This document shows, one piece after another, positions 8,396 to 16,817 of a stretch of DNA of 64,000 bases. The position numbers and the translations under genes were made by a program. The notes beneath the pieces are model-generated. The model did not search any database, was not told the DNA's origin, and saw nothing but the letters and a program-made list of their open reading frames with translations. The number at the start of each line of letters is the position of its first letter. Within the stretch, counting starts at the first letter, position 1. The stretch is from Williamsia limnetica (lineage in GTDB: Bacteria > Actinomycetota > Actinomycetes > Mycobacteriales > Mycobacteriaceae): positions 186,001 to 250,000 of the forward strand of contig NZ_QJSP01000001.1 of the NCBI RefSeq assembly GCF_003217475.1, given 5' to 3'.

Positions 8396-9346
8396 ATGCG
8401 CGCCGACCGCCTTGTTGCCACCCTTCTGCTGATGCAGAACCGCGGGCGGGTGACAGCTGCGGAGGTCGCATCCGAACTCGACGTGTCCGTCGCGACCGCC
8501 CGGCGAGATCTGGAAGCACTCTCGAGCGCGGGTGTCCCGGTGTACCCGCAATCAGGTCGTGGTGGCGGCTGGTCCTTGGTGGGCGGTGCCCGTACGGACC
8601 TGACGGGTCTGTCGGCCTCCGAAGCGCAGGCACTGTTCCTACTCGTCGGTCCGGCCGCCGCGGCGTCCGAGGACGCGAGGGCAGCCATGCGCAAATTGGT
8701 TCGCGCACTACCGCACACCTTCCGCGCCGCTGCGCAGGCTGCCGCGGAGGCAACCATGGTCGACAGCGCAGGCTGGGGAGAGCGGCGCCGGAACCGGCCC
8801 GCAGAGGTGACCGCTCTTCAGGCTGCGGTGGTCAGCCGACAACAGGTCAGACTCACGTACCGCGCCGGCGGCGACTCCACGACCGTGCGGATGATCGACC
8901 CGTGGGGGCTGGTCGACAAGGACGGCAGCTGGTACCTCCTGGCAGGTACCGAACGCGGACAGCGAACGTTCCGGGTCGATCGCATCGTCGAGGCCGAGGT
9001 GACCGACCGGCCGGCGCAGCGACCCGTCGATTTCGACCTCGCCGCGGCGTGGGAAGCGGTGGTGGTCGACATGGAGGGACGTCGATCGAAAACGTGGGCG
9101 ACCGTGCTGACCGATCGGCAATTCGTACCGATCCTGCACGATCAGTTCGGCCGTCACTGTGAGGTGGTGGCTGAACTCGACGATGATCGGTCGAAGGTTC
9201 GCCTCGGGGCGCCGACGCCGCTGGACATCGCCCGCAACCTTGCCGGGTGGGGTGTGGCGGTCGAAGTCCTGGAGCCATCCGACGTCCGCGCGGAACTCGA
9301 CCGGATAGGCGGAGAGCTCGTCAACGGAACAAAAAACGGCACGTGA
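8396..9346 (+). CDS. HTH-WYL domain transcriptional regulator
   Basis: 316 residues. Residues 1-60 form a DeoR-like winged helix (VTAAEVASELDVSVATARRDLEAL) with a Gly-rich wing (SGRGGGWSL). Residues about 120-210 are a WYL domain; the Trp-Tyr-Leu core appears as SWYLLAG followed by FRVDRI, and the C-terminal 80 residues are the WCX extension. WYL domains sense small ligands or nucleic acids. The ATG at 8396 was chosen because it starts the HTH directly; a longer frame upstream has no domain. The perfect inverted repeat just upstream is its likely operator. Confidence 0.85.
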   Translation: MRADRLVATLLLMQNRGRVTAAEVASELDVSVATARRDLEALSSAGVPVYPQSGRGGGWSLVGGARTDLTGLSASEAQALFLLVGPAAAASEDARAAMRKLVRALPHTFRAAAQAAAEATMVDSAGWGERRRNRPAEVTALQAAVVSRQQVRLTYRAGGDSTTVRMIDPWGLVDKDGSWYLLAGTERGQRTFRVDRIVEAEVTDRPAQRPVDFDLAAAWEAVVVDMEGRRSKTWATVLTDRQFVPILHDQFGRHCEVVAELDDDRSKVRLGAPTPLDIARNLAGWGVAVEVLEPSDVRAELDRIGGELVNGTKNGT

Positions 9347-9387
9347 TTCTTCAGCCGGTTCCGTTTCGCGAATTGCTCTCACGATAA

Positions 9388-9416
9388 GGAACACGTTCTC
9401 CTTTCGAACGTATTCC
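9388..9416. terminator. Hairpin downstream of the WYL regulator
   Basis: Arms GGAACACGTTC (9388-9398) and GAACGTATTCC (9406-9416) pair at 10 of 11 positions around a 7-base loop, starting 42 bp after the regulator stop. There is no T-run, so this may be a factor-dependent terminator. The left arm also contains AACACGTT, the core of the KstR-like site at 7632, so a protein-binding site is an alternative. Confidence 0.4.
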
Positions 9417-9591
9417 GAGTTACGGCGGATGGGCTATTATTCCGGGGAAGGAACAATTGCCCAACTCGGCGGCGGGTACGGCCTTTATCGGAAGGTCGAA
9501 ATACGTCCTGAACAATTGCAGTCCGTTGAATGGGTGACAGACATGGGGCGTGGAGCATGATTGGCTGGCCGGCGTTGGGGGGACGACATTG

Positions 9592-10068
9592 ATGAGATCA
9601 GATTCAGGAGCAATCGAATTGATCGCCGCCCTGCGCCGATGTCAGGCGGCGGGCGATTCTGACGCTCTCTACTTCTGCGCGGCGTGGTTGCACGGATGCG
9701 GTATCCCTGCCGCGAATTCTGCATTGGCGTCCCTGGTGGATGGCGACGGTCTGGACACCGAGGCCATCGACTCCGCGTTACGCCAGTTGGCCCGGCAACG
9801 GTTCGATGAGCTGGCTCAATGGTGCATCGAGACGGCGGGTGTGCTCAACGGAGGGATGCCTCGGGACCCCTCGGCGTGGCTACCCGGGCTCACCTACGCG
9901 CTTCGTCGAGACGATGTGCCATTGAGTGCGGGGGTTCATCGGGTAGCGCTGGCGGACATGGCCCTGCTGACGTGTTCAGATGCCGTGCTGTCGCGGAATT
10001 CAGTGCATATTCGCGCTTATCAGACGGTGCGAGGCGAATTACTGGCCCGTGCCGCTGCGCGAAACTGA
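9592..10068 (+). CDS. Hypothetical helical protein
   Basis: 158 residues from the ATG at 9592, which has a GGGGGGA ribosome site ten bases upstream; a GTG at 9550 would add 14 residues. Predicted to be soluble and mostly helical, with four cysteines (in RRCQAAG, YFCAAWLHGC and QWCIETAG) and no recognisable domain. It is flanked by non-coding stretches on both sides and looks like a free-standing gene. I cannot assign a function. Confidence 0.55.
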   Translation: MRSDSGAIELIAALRRCQAAGDSDALYFCAAWLHGCGIPAANSALASLVDGDGLDTEAIDSALRQLARQRFDELAQWCIETAGVLNGGMPRDPSAWLPGLTYALRRDDVPLSAGVHRVALADMALLTCSDAVLSRNSVHIRAYQTVRGELLARAAARN

Positions 10069-10073
10069 TTAAT

Positions 10074-10089
10074 TGGGTCAAATGACCCA
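10074..10089. terminator. Short inverted repeat after the hypothetical gene
   Basis: TGGGTCA (10074-10080) and TGACCCA (10083-10089) are perfect arms around an AA spacer, 5 bp past the stop codon at 10068. The very small loop makes a stable RNA hairpin less likely than a protein site, but the position suggests transcription termination. Confidence 0.3.
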
Positions 10090-10356
10090 GTTGCGCGGCT
10101 GTCGCCGGGCTGGCCGATGCCCTCCCTGATAACGCAACGCGGGTTCTTCGCGATAGTGATTGCCAACTCTGTCAGCGTGAACATTTGTGTGAAAACCGAC
10201 TGTATCCGTATCCATTCAGCTATCGGTCGGGCGGCAGAACCTGCGAATCGCGGCGTTCGATGTTTCATCCGCCAACACGCGCGCGTGGTGTTGCGGTCGG
10301 GCGATGCCACCGGCATGTGCGGGGCATGAGTACGGTATGCGCGGAGAGGAGCCACG

Positions 10357-10788
10357 ATGGGAACCAGAGACCGCGACGACGATGGCAAGGCCCGGCAGGC
10401 GCGCCCGCGGGACGCACTCGGCCGCCCGCTGCCCTACGGCGCCACGGGCGTCGAACCGGTCTCGGAAGTACCCATGCCGCCCGAGCAGACGCTGGAAGTG
10501 GCGCGAGAGTTGGTGTGCGCCGGCCGCCCTTTCTCCGCGCACGAGATTCTCGAAGTTCGCTGGAAAACCGGACCGGACGGCGAGCGTCCACTGTGGCAGG
10601 GACTCGCGCAACTGTGCGTCGCCCTCACGCACGCGGCGCGCGGCAACGCGGTCGGTGCCGACCGTCTCCTCGGCCGAGGAGCACGACACCTCGCCGAATA
10701 TGGCAAGTCGTCAGGACCGCTCTACGGACTCGACGTGGACGCGGTCGTCGCTGCAGCACGAGCGCGGATCGGCGCCGGGCCGCAGTGA
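10357..10788 (+). CDS. DUF309 domain-containing protein
   Basis: 143 residues. The DUF309 signature is clear at about residues 50-85: LVCAGRPFSAHEILEVRWK, then PLWQGLAQLCVALTHAARGN. In the family the conserved His and Glu of the FxAHExxE motif face a helical pocket; function is unknown. The ATG has a GAGGAG ribosome site nine bases upstream. It converges with the HugZ-like gene. Confidence 0.8.
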   Translation: MGTRDRDDDGKARQARPRDALGRPLPYGATGVEPVSEVPMPPEQTLEVARELVCAGRPFSAHEILEVRWKTGPDGERPLWQGLAQLCVALTHAARGNAVGADRLLGRGARHLAEYGKSSGPLYGLDVDAVVAAARARIGAGPQ

Positions 10789-10793
10789 GGCGC

Positions 10794-10816
10794 CGCGGGC
10801 CGGCCTCAGGCCCGCG
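10794..10816. terminator. Bidirectional GC-rich hairpin
   Basis: CGCGGGCC (10794-10801) and GGCCCGCG (10809-10816) form a perfect 8-bp stem with a 7-base loop, and outer bases extend the pairing partly. It covers the gap between the convergent genes ending at 10788 (+) and 10806 (-), overlapping the stop of the latter. Confidence 0.6.
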
Positions 10817-11600
10817 CTCGGCGCGCCAGATCAACTGTCGCCGAACGCAATTCCGACAGCGCGTTGATCGGTTCGGAGTAGCCGACGCGGGTGTAGGCGA
10901 TGCCCCGAGGAGTGTGGACCCGCAGATCAAGTCCGTAGCGATCGGCGCCGGTGCATACGGCCGACGTCGTGTCCGGGAAGCCGCCAAGTGTCTGCGCCAT
11001 CGCCAGCAGTGAATCGGCATGGTCGTCGTTGAGGTGGACGATTGCCCCCGCCGCCCCAGGTGACACCGGATCTGGTGCGGCCGACGAGTAGTCGGCGGCA
11101 GTCGCGGAATCCATGCGTCCGTAGCCGCCGACCCAACGCACCCTGTCCACTCGAAGCACCCAAACCGAGAAATCACTGAAGTCGATGTAGTACTTCGCCG
11201 CTGGAACCCCCGCCAGATGGGCTTGGCGAGCCGCAGCCAGCTCATCGCCGGTCGGTCGTTCAACGTGCCCGGCGAGGGTGATCCTGGCACTGGCGAGAGG
11301 ATCGGCCTCGGCGTTCGGGGCGACGATGGCGATACTGGCGCGGCCGTCTCCTGCCAGATTCCGGCCATGCTCGGCCATGTGCGAGACGCACAGGACAGGT
11401 GAGCCCCCAAGCAGGCCGTAGGTGATGAAGGACGCCCATGGCGATCCATCCGACGTCAGGCTCGCGAGAGTGCCGATATTGGTCGATCCGGCTATCGTCC
11501 GCGCCTCTTCGGCAGCTGAAGGCCGTCTCGCGTCGACGACCTCGGTCAGAGGCGGTGGAACGGATGGGGCATCGCCGGGGTCGCCATGATCGAGAGACAT
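10806..11600 (-). CDS. HugZ-like pyridoxamine-phosphate-oxidase fold protein with DUF2470 domain
   Basis: 264 residues from the second in-frame ATG. Residues about 30-170 are a split beta-barrel of the PNPOx/HugZ type (TLASLTSDGSPWASFITYG, then RASIAIVAP). Residues 180-264 are a DUF2470 domain (IVHLNDDHADSLLAMAQ), whose His is the haem ligand in HugZ haem oxygenases. The combination is typical of heme-utilisation proteins and of general FMN/haem binders in actinobacteria. A start at 11645 would overlap the divergent VOC gene, so 11600 is preferred. Confidence 0.75.
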   Translation of the reverse strand: MSLDHGDPGDAPSVPPPLTEVVDARRPSAAEEARTIAGSTNIGTLASLTSDGSPWASFITYGLLGGSPVLCVSHMAEHGRNLAGDGRASIAIVAPNAEADPLASARITLAGHVERPTGDELAAARQAHLAGVPAAKYYIDFSDFSVWVLRVDRVRWVGGYGRMDSATAADYSSAAPDPVSPGAAGAIVHLNDDHADSLLAMAQTLGGFPDTTSAVCTGADRYGLDLRVHTPRGIAYTRVGYSEPINALSELRSATVDLARRARA

Positions 11601-11643
11601 GGTCGAAACGGTACTCGACACGTGATGCGTGGTTCGATGAGTC

Positions 11644-12330
11644 ATGACTGATCAGGCGAAGACAGCCCTGGGATCGTCGGTTCTCGAGGTCGCCTGCGAT
11701 GACCCTGAAGTGTCCGAGGTGGCCTACCGGCTGCTGCTGGAAAGCGATCTGCAGGTGCGCAACGGATCGGTCGAGTTGGCCCGTACCACAGGGCCGCACC
11801 GGGCTTTCTTTGCCGTCGAGGATCATGTCGCGACGACCAAACTCCTGCGTCGCCGAGGACTGGAACTCGACGAGGTGACCCCGACGCGGACGGCATGTGT
11901 TGGTGTTCCATCGGTAGGTGTGGTGGCGATGTCGGAGTTTCCACGCCGGCCGGTCGTCGGGGACATCGAGTCGATCGACCATCTCGTCTTCAACGCTGTG
12001 AACAGAGACGCCGCCGTCGCTTTGTTCGCCGGCTCGCTTGGGCTCGACTTCCGGCTGGAGCAGCGCATCCACGACGGGATCCACCAGCTGTTCTTCCGCA
12101 GCACAGAGGTGGTGGTAGAAGTTGTGATCGGCGCACCCGACTCGGACCCGGACGCCCCGGCGACGCTGTGGGGAATCGCATGGCGATCGCGCGACATCGC
12201 TGCCACCCATCGGCGACTGTCGGACGGGGGAATGGCCTTGAGCGAGATTCGCATCGGCCGCAAGCCCGGCACCAGCGTGTTCACGATCCGGGAACCCGCC
12301 TTCTGCCTTCCAACGCTGGTGCTTGGTTGA
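11644..12330 (+). CDS. VOC (glyoxalase/bleomycin-resistance fold) family protein
   Basis: 228 residues comprising two weakly similar beta-alpha-beta-beta-beta halves. The second half (IESIDHLVFNAVNRDAAVAL, then LFFRSTEVVVEVV) shows a metal-ligand type His and Glu. The first half is degenerate, with no obvious ligand residues. VOC proteins include dioxygenases, glyoxalases and drug-binding proteins; the substrate is not inferable. The ATG is head-to-head with the HugZ-like gene 44 bp away, so the two may share a promoter region. Confidence 0.7.
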   Translation: MTDQAKTALGSSVLEVACDDPEVSEVAYRLLLESDLQVRNGSVELARTTGPHRAFFAVEDHVATTKLLRRRGLELDEVTPTRTACVGVPSVGVVAMSEFPRRPVVGDIESIDHLVFNAVNRDAAVALFAGSLGLDFRLEQRIHDGIHQLFFRSTEVVVEVVIGAPDSDPDAPATLWGIAWRSRDIAATHRRLSDGGMALSEIRIGRKPGTSVFTIREPAFCLPTLVLG

Positions 12331-12528
12331 ACCGGGCGCGACCCGAGTGCGGCCGGGCGTACGTCAGGTGTGGCTGACTGCCGGGTGCGCACCCGACATC
12401 TGCAATGCAGCGGTCACGCCAACGGCCCGCACCACGAGTAAACTCACGCGCGTCTGTAGGCGGTGCAGTGCACACCTGCCGTGGTACGGCGCACTCGGCG
12501 CGGAACTCGACTTCGATACGGGGAGCGA

Positions 12529-13446
12529 ATGTTGCGGTTTGAAGGGAGTCCGGTGCGGGAAGCGACGCCCCGTTGGAGCCTGATGCGGGAAGTTGCAATC
12601 ACGGTCCGGCTCAATGCAGACAACGTCTGGGTTGCCAGTCTGCCACCGCTGCTGTTCACCCTCACTGCAGCGCTGCGTTTCGAACTGTCTGGATTCGATC
12701 TCGCCGTCGCAATGGTCCAAGGCGTGGTGTGGTCGCTGTTGTTCATCTACACCTTCGACACGGCCAACCAGGCGGGTGGTTCGCAGGAGGACCACACCAA
12801 CAAACCGTACCGCCCCATTCCTTCGGGTCTGGTCACGCCCGAAGGCATGTGGCGCCGGAGCTACGTCGGCGCCGTGCTGTTCCTGACGTTGTCGGCATTC
12901 CTGAGCCCGGTCACCTGTGTTGCGGCGATCGTGTGGGTGGCAACGGTTCAGGTGACGCATCACCTCCTCCAGCCCCGGCACTACCGGTACTGGAAGCCGG
13001 TGACCACCTGGATCGGAGCCGTCGCGCAACTCGCGGGAGCATGGGCGATTGCTCATCCGCTCGATCAGACCGGCTGGTACTGGACGCTGGTCGTGGCGAC
13101 GATGTTCATCATCCCGCTGCCGATCGAAGATGTGAGGGACATGCCAGGAGATGAACTGTCCGGGCGCGTGACCTTTCCCCTCCGGTACGGGGCCGCGCCT
13201 GTGCGACGGTGGTTTGTGGTGATGATGACGCTGTGGCCACTTCTGGCGTGGCTCGTCTTGTTCCGCGAGAGCGACGCGTCGACCACGGCGATCGTGACGG
13301 CCACCGCAGCAATGGCTGCCCTGTGCTGGCCGGCAGCTGTTCTGACGGGATTGCGGGACACTTATCAGCGCAATCGTCTGGCGTACAAGTTGTACAGCTT
13401 TGTCCATGTCCTTCTCGTGGTCTGCGCCCTGTTGCTGTTGTCCTGA
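12529..13446 (+). CDS. UbiA-family prenyltransferase
   Basis: 305 residues, with about nine membrane helices. First Asp-rich region: DTANQAGGSQED then NKPYRPIPSG (about residues 77-102), the Mg-diphosphate-binding motif of the superfamily, with one Asp position replaced by Gly. Second motif: PIEDVRDMPGDELSGR (about 199-214). The NQ and PYRPIPSG pattern resembles UbiA-type enzymes of secondary metabolism and terpene cyclases more than menaquinone MenA. The ATG has a GGGGAGCGA ribosome site; an upstream GTG in frame is less likely. No partner biosynthetic genes are adjacent. Confidence 0.75.
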   Translation: MLRFEGSPVREATPRWSLMREVAITVRLNADNVWVASLPPLLFTLTAALRFELSGFDLAVAMVQGVVWSLLFIYTFDTANQAGGSQEDHTNKPYRPIPSGLVTPEGMWRRSYVGAVLFLTLSAFLSPVTCVAAIVWVATVQVTHHLLQPRHYRYWKPVTTWIGAVAQLAGAWAIAHPLDQTGWYWTLVVATMFIIPLPIEDVRDMPGDELSGRVTFPLRYGAAPVRRWFVVMMTLWPLLAWLVLFRESDASTTAIVTATAAMAALCWPAAVLTGLRDTYQRNRLAYKLYSFVHVLLVVCALLLLS

Positions 13447-13514
13447 CCGGCGACCGATGAGTTCCGGGATCTCGGGTTGTCAGACTGAAGACAAGATCTA
13501 CGTCGGAGGTCACC

Positions 13515-13781
13515 ATGCTCGACAAGACGTTCACAGAGACGCTGCGGAAGAGCCCGAACAAGGGCGGTTGGACCTACGTCGTGTGGCCGGAGTCGGCGGC
13601 GTTCTTCGGGACCCGTGGCTTGGTGAAGGTGCGCGGAACCGTCGACGGTCACCCGTTCACGAGTTCGTTCATGGCACTGGGGGATGGCCGGCACAAGCTG
13701 CCGATCCGAGCCGACCTCCGTACCGCACTGGGCAAGGAGGCCGGTGCGACGGTGACGGTGCATCTGACCGAGAGGTTGTGA
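13515..13781 (+). CDS. DUF1905 domain protein
   Basis: 88 residues that are entirely a DUF1905 domain, a small beta-barrel: [28 protein letters not shown] (as segments) and ending in [12 protein letters not shown]. In other bacteria DUF1905 is often fused to a YdeI-like tail; here it stands alone. It is preceded by GGAGGTC six bases before the ATG. Function unknown. Confidence 0.8.
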   Translation: MLDKTFTETLRKSPNKGGWTYVVWPESAAFFGTRGLVKVRGTVDGHPFTSSFMALGDGRHKLPIRADLRTALGKEAGATVTVHLTERL

Positions 13782-13851
13782 CGACCCGGCGGTGAGCAGG
13801 CCTGGTGAACCTACCTCGGGCAACGCCGCCGAACTGGCAGTATCTGCAGTC

Positions 13852-14733
13852 GTGAGTAGAAGTGCTTCTTTCGTCCGTGTCGGTGCGGCGTATGTGGCCG
13901 CCCTCGGCGTTGCCGCCGTATGGCTGACCATGGGCCCTGACACGACCTGGCTCTGGCTCGATACCCTCATCGCAGACCTGTTGGCCACGCTGGTGATCTT
14001 CGGTTTCAGTCGGGCGTACAAGAATTCGAGTTTCTACGACGCGTACTGGAGCGTCGTTCCACCGGCACTGCTGATTTATTGGTGGGTGGCGGGTGATGCC
14101 GGCCTCGGCGAGGTCCACTGCTGGTTGATCTTCATCGTGGTCGGCGCCTGGGCCGTCCGGCTCACCGGGAACTGGGCCTACGCCTTTCCCGGTCTGCACC
14201 ATGAGGATTGGCGGTACGGCATGCTCCGCGCCCGTGCGGGGCGTTGGGAGTTCGTCACCGACCTGGTTGCCATCCATGTCATCCCCACCTTGCAGGTGTT
14301 CCTCGGGATGGTCCCGGTCTATGTGGCCGTCACCCGAACAGGCGACCAGCTGCTCTGGCTCTCGACCATCGCGTTCGTGGTCGGGATCTGTGCCGTGGTC
14401 CTCGAGTACGTCGCCGACGGGCAGATGCATCGGTTCGTCCGCGATCGCCGCCCCGGACAGGTGATGGATCAGGGCCTGTGGAGCTGGTCTCGTCACCCCA
14501 ACTACTTCGGCGAGTTCGGTTTCTGGTTCTCGTTGGCGATCTTCGGGGTGGCAGCGGCACCTGCCGACGTGTGGTGGCTGTTCGCGGGCGCCGCCGCGAT
14601 GCTGGCAATGTTCCTGGGGGCCAGCATTCCGATGATGGAAGAACGCAGTCTCGAGCGGCGGCCGGACTACCAGTCGGTGATCGACCGGGTATCACGGTTC
14701 GTACCCTGGCCTCCGCACAAGGTGACTGTGTGA
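13852..14733 (+). CDS. DUF1295 domain membrane protein (steroid 5-alpha-reductase-like fold)
   Basis: About 293 residues from the GTG at 13852 (a GTG at 13792 is an alternative). Six to seven hydrophobic helices. The C-terminal part carries the DUF1295/isoprenylcysteine methyltransferase-like signature GLWSWSRHPNYFGEFGFW and later a PMMEERSLERRPDYQ motif. Members are NAD(P)H-dependent membrane reductases or methyltransferase-fold proteins. It overlaps the FAD oxidoreductase by four bases (GTGA), so the two are coupled and may form a reductase pair. Confidence 0.8.
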   Translation: MSRSASFVRVGAAYVAALGVAAVWLTMGPDTTWLWLDTLIADLLATLVIFGFSRAYKNSSFYDAYWSVVPPALLIYWWVAGDAGLGEVHCWLIFIVVGAWAVRLTGNWAYAFPGLHHEDWRYGMLRARAGRWEFVTDLVAIHVIPTLQVFLGMVPVYVAVTRTGDQLLWLSTIAFVVGICAVVLEYVADGQMHRFVRDRRPGQVMDQGLWSWSRHPNYFGEFGFWFSLAIFGVAAAPADVWWLFAGAAAMLAMFLGASIPMMEERSLERRPDYQSVIDRVSRFVPWPPHKVTV

Positions 14734-15890
14734 GCCGGCCGCGCGTTGTCGTCGCGGGCCTGGGCGACACAGGAATCCTCACTGCGATACACCTGGCGCG
14801 GCACACCGATGTCGTGGGGATCTCGGTCAAGACTGGTCTCGTCAGCGGTCAAGAACTGGGGATGAGGTTGTCTCGCCCCGCTGACTGGAGCCGCGACTAC
14901 TGGACGTCGTTCGAGCGTTTCCGTGGACTCGATCGGATACGAACAATGCACGGTGAACTGACCGGGGTGGATCTGGCGGCCCACACCGTCGAAGTCCGGA
15001 ATCTCGACGGCTCCGAGTCCCACGTCGAGTACGACACCCTGGTCATCTCGACCGGGGTGACGAACGGGTTCTGGCGCCGCCCGACGATGCAGTCATCATC
15101 GGAGATCGAGACAGATCTTCGCAGCGCGCACGACCAACTGGCTGCCGCCGAAACCGTGATCGTGGTCGGAGGCGGGGCGGCTGCGGTGAGCAGCGCGGCC
15201 AATCTGGCCGCCCGGTGGCCCGCCAAGCGGGTCGACCTGTACTTCCCGGGCGACCGAGCACTACCGCGGCACCACCCGCGGGTGTGGCGACAGGTGCGGC
15301 GCCGGCTCGAGCAGGTCGGAGTGAGCTGTCACCCGGGCCACCGGGCTGTGGTGTGGCCCCATCATGCGGACGCCGGCAGCGGTTCGGTCGCCGATCACCT
15401 GACAAGAGGGACGGTGGCGTGGACAACAGGGCAGAATCCGGCGGCGGCCGACGCGGTGCTCTGGGCGATCGGCCGAGTCGTTCCCAACACGGGTTGGCTT
15501 CCTGAAGAGGTCCTCGACGAGGGGGGATTCGTCCGAGTCTCGGACGATCTGCGAGTGCTGGGTCAGCAGCATGTCTTCGCAATCGGAGATGTCGCAGCGA
15601 CCGACGAGTTCAGGACATCTGCCCGGAATCGAGCCGACAAGCTATTGGCGAAGAACATCCGAGCGGACCTCGACGGTCGACGGCTTCGCGCTTATCGCCC
15701 ACAACAGAAGCTCTGGGGCTCTGTGCTCGGCATGCAGTCCGACGGGCTGGAGGTTTTTGCACCCAGTGGGCACAGGGTCAGGTTTCCGTCATGGTCGGTC
15801 GAGCGGGTTGTGCAACCGCTGATAGTGCGACGGATCATGTACGGAGGAGTGAGACCACGGGGCACAGGGGCGGGACTAAACCTGCCATGA
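14730..15890 (+). CDS. FAD/NAD(P)-dependent oxidoreductase (AIF/NDH2-like)
   Basis: 386 residues. N-terminal FAD loop VVVAGLGDTGILTAIHLA, with the first GxGxxG altered to GLGDTG; NAD(P) loop VIVVGGGAAAVSSAANLA at about 146-163; and the ATG/GD FAD motif HVFAIGDVAATDE near residue 280. This is the AMID/ferroptosis-suppressor-like branch of two-dinucleotide-binding flavoproteins. It starts with GTG overlapping the stop of the DUF1295 gene and probably supplies electrons to it or to quinone. Substrate not known. Confidence 0.75.
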   Translation: MSRPRVVVAGLGDTGILTAIHLARHTDVVGISVKTGLVSGQELGMRLSRPADWSRDYWTSFERFRGLDRIRTMHGELTGVDLAAHTVEVRNLDGSESHVEYDTLVISTGVTNGFWRRPTMQSSSEIETDLRSAHDQLAAAETVIVVGGGAAAVSSAANLAARWPAKRVDLYFPGDRALPRHHPRVWRQVRRRLEQVGVSCHPGHRAVVWPHHADAGSGSVADHLTRGTVAWTTGQNPAAADAVLWAIGRVVPNTGWLPEEVLDEGGFVRVSDDLRVLGQQHVFAIGDVAATDEFRTSARNRADKLLAKNIRADLDGRRLRAYRPQQKLWGSVLGMQSDGLEVFAPSGHRVRFPSWSVERVVQPLIVRRIMYGGVRPRGTGAGLNLP

Positions 15891-15916
15891 CACTGCGCCG
15901 GGCGGCGTCATGGCAG
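15882..15916. terminator. 10-bp perfect stem at the end of the oxidoreductase gene
   Basis: CTGCCATGAC (15882-15891) and GTCATGGCAG (15907-15916) are exact reverse complements around a 15-base GC-rich loop. The left arm overlaps the stop codon. No T-run follows. It most probably ends the DUF1295-oxidoreductase transcript. Confidence 0.6.
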
Positions 15917-16415
15917 GCGATGGTGCCGGGACAGTGACTTCGGATGCCGTGTGGCATCGAATATCAGCTCGACCCGGCGATTGTCACGGCAATCCGGCCA
16001 GGAAGAAGCTCAGCACTTCGACAGCCCATGGATTCGAGTTGAGAAAACCTTCGATGGCGACGTCTATCGGAGACACTTCGGAAGACCCACTTTCCTCATC
16101 TGATGTTCGGCGGACTCACAACATACCAGTGAGTAACTTCCCGCTGGACGATCAGCAGCCCCTGAACGCACCGCGATCGGATACCGATTGAATGTCCGAT
16201 TCGGCAATCGCCGAGTCGCCTGTGGGGCGATCGGGTGCGGGAACGCCAGGCAGCGCGTCCGTTATTGATCTGTTACCTGATGTCACGGTTGCGCGCCGAA
16301 TGCGACCAATGGATTGTGTTGTCCGCCTGCGCTTCTTAAGGTTCGAACCAAGACCCTGTCACAACGCGGCGGAGTACTTGCTCAAGTTTCAGCGTCAACC
16401 CCGAAGGGCCGAACC
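15917..16415. other. Gene-free stretch of about 500 bp
   Basis: Lies between the terminator of the oxidoreductase operon and the STAS gene. Short frames are present but have no ribosome site, no domain and low coding character. A small inverted repeat TCGGC/GCCGA with a four-base spacer sits at 16201-16214. It is long enough to hold a promoter region or a small RNA for the STAS gene, but I see no convincing motif. Confidence 0.4.
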
Positions 16416-16799
16416 ATGACGAGCGATTTGTTGCCCACCAACGCCGATTCCCGCCAGACGGCTTCCTTCCATCCGGCGAAATGGGCCTTCTCGGTGTCCG
16501 TCGACGCCGTCACCGACCGACACGCGCTGGTACGTGTGCACGGGGACGTCGACATGCTGACCTCGCCGCGACTACTTGCCTGCATCAACGATGCCATCGT
16601 CGGCTACTCCGAGGTCACTGTTGACCTCTCGGATGTCAACTTCTTCTCGTGCGCGGCCGCGGAGATCATCCTGGCCGCTTACACGCGTCGGCCGGAGGGG
16701 TTCCGCATCCTGGCACCGTCCCGAGCTGCTCGCCGGGTGCTCGACCTGTTCGAGAACGACCGCCTGTTCTACGACATCGGTCTCGAGTCGCGGCCGTGA
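16416..16799 (+). CDS. STAS domain protein (anti-anti-sigma-factor-like)
   Basis: 127 residues. Residues 20-125 form a STAS domain: ALVRVHGDVDMLTSPRL, then VTVDLSDVNFFSCAAAEIIL. The position after the beta-strand (SDVNFFSCAAAE) has Ser-Cys where the phosphorylatable Ser/Thr of SpoIIAA-type antagonists lies, so partner-switch control by a kinase remains possible. The ATG has a GAAGGG ribosome site. No kinase or sigma factor gene adjoins it. Confidence 0.8.
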   Translation: MTSDLLPTNADSRQTASFHPAKWAFSVSVDAVTDRHALVRVHGDVDMLTSPRLLACINDAIVGYSEVTVDLSDVNFFSCAAAEIILAAYTRRPEGFRILAPSRAARRVLDLFENDRLFYDIGLESRP

Positions 16800-16817
16800 C
16801 CCGAGCTGTCACTCGGG
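16800..16817. terminator. Bidirectional terminator hairpin
   Basis: CCCGAG (16800-16805) and CTCGGG (16812-16817) form a perfect 6-bp stem with a 6-base loop located exactly between the convergent stops of the STAS gene (+) and the metallophosphoesterase gene (-), whose stop codon lies in the loop. Confidence 0.55.

Noticed and set aside
9388-9416. The AACACGTT hairpin as a second KstR operator
   Set aside because: Outer consensus bases do not fit and it lies downstream of a gene, so a terminator is more plausible.
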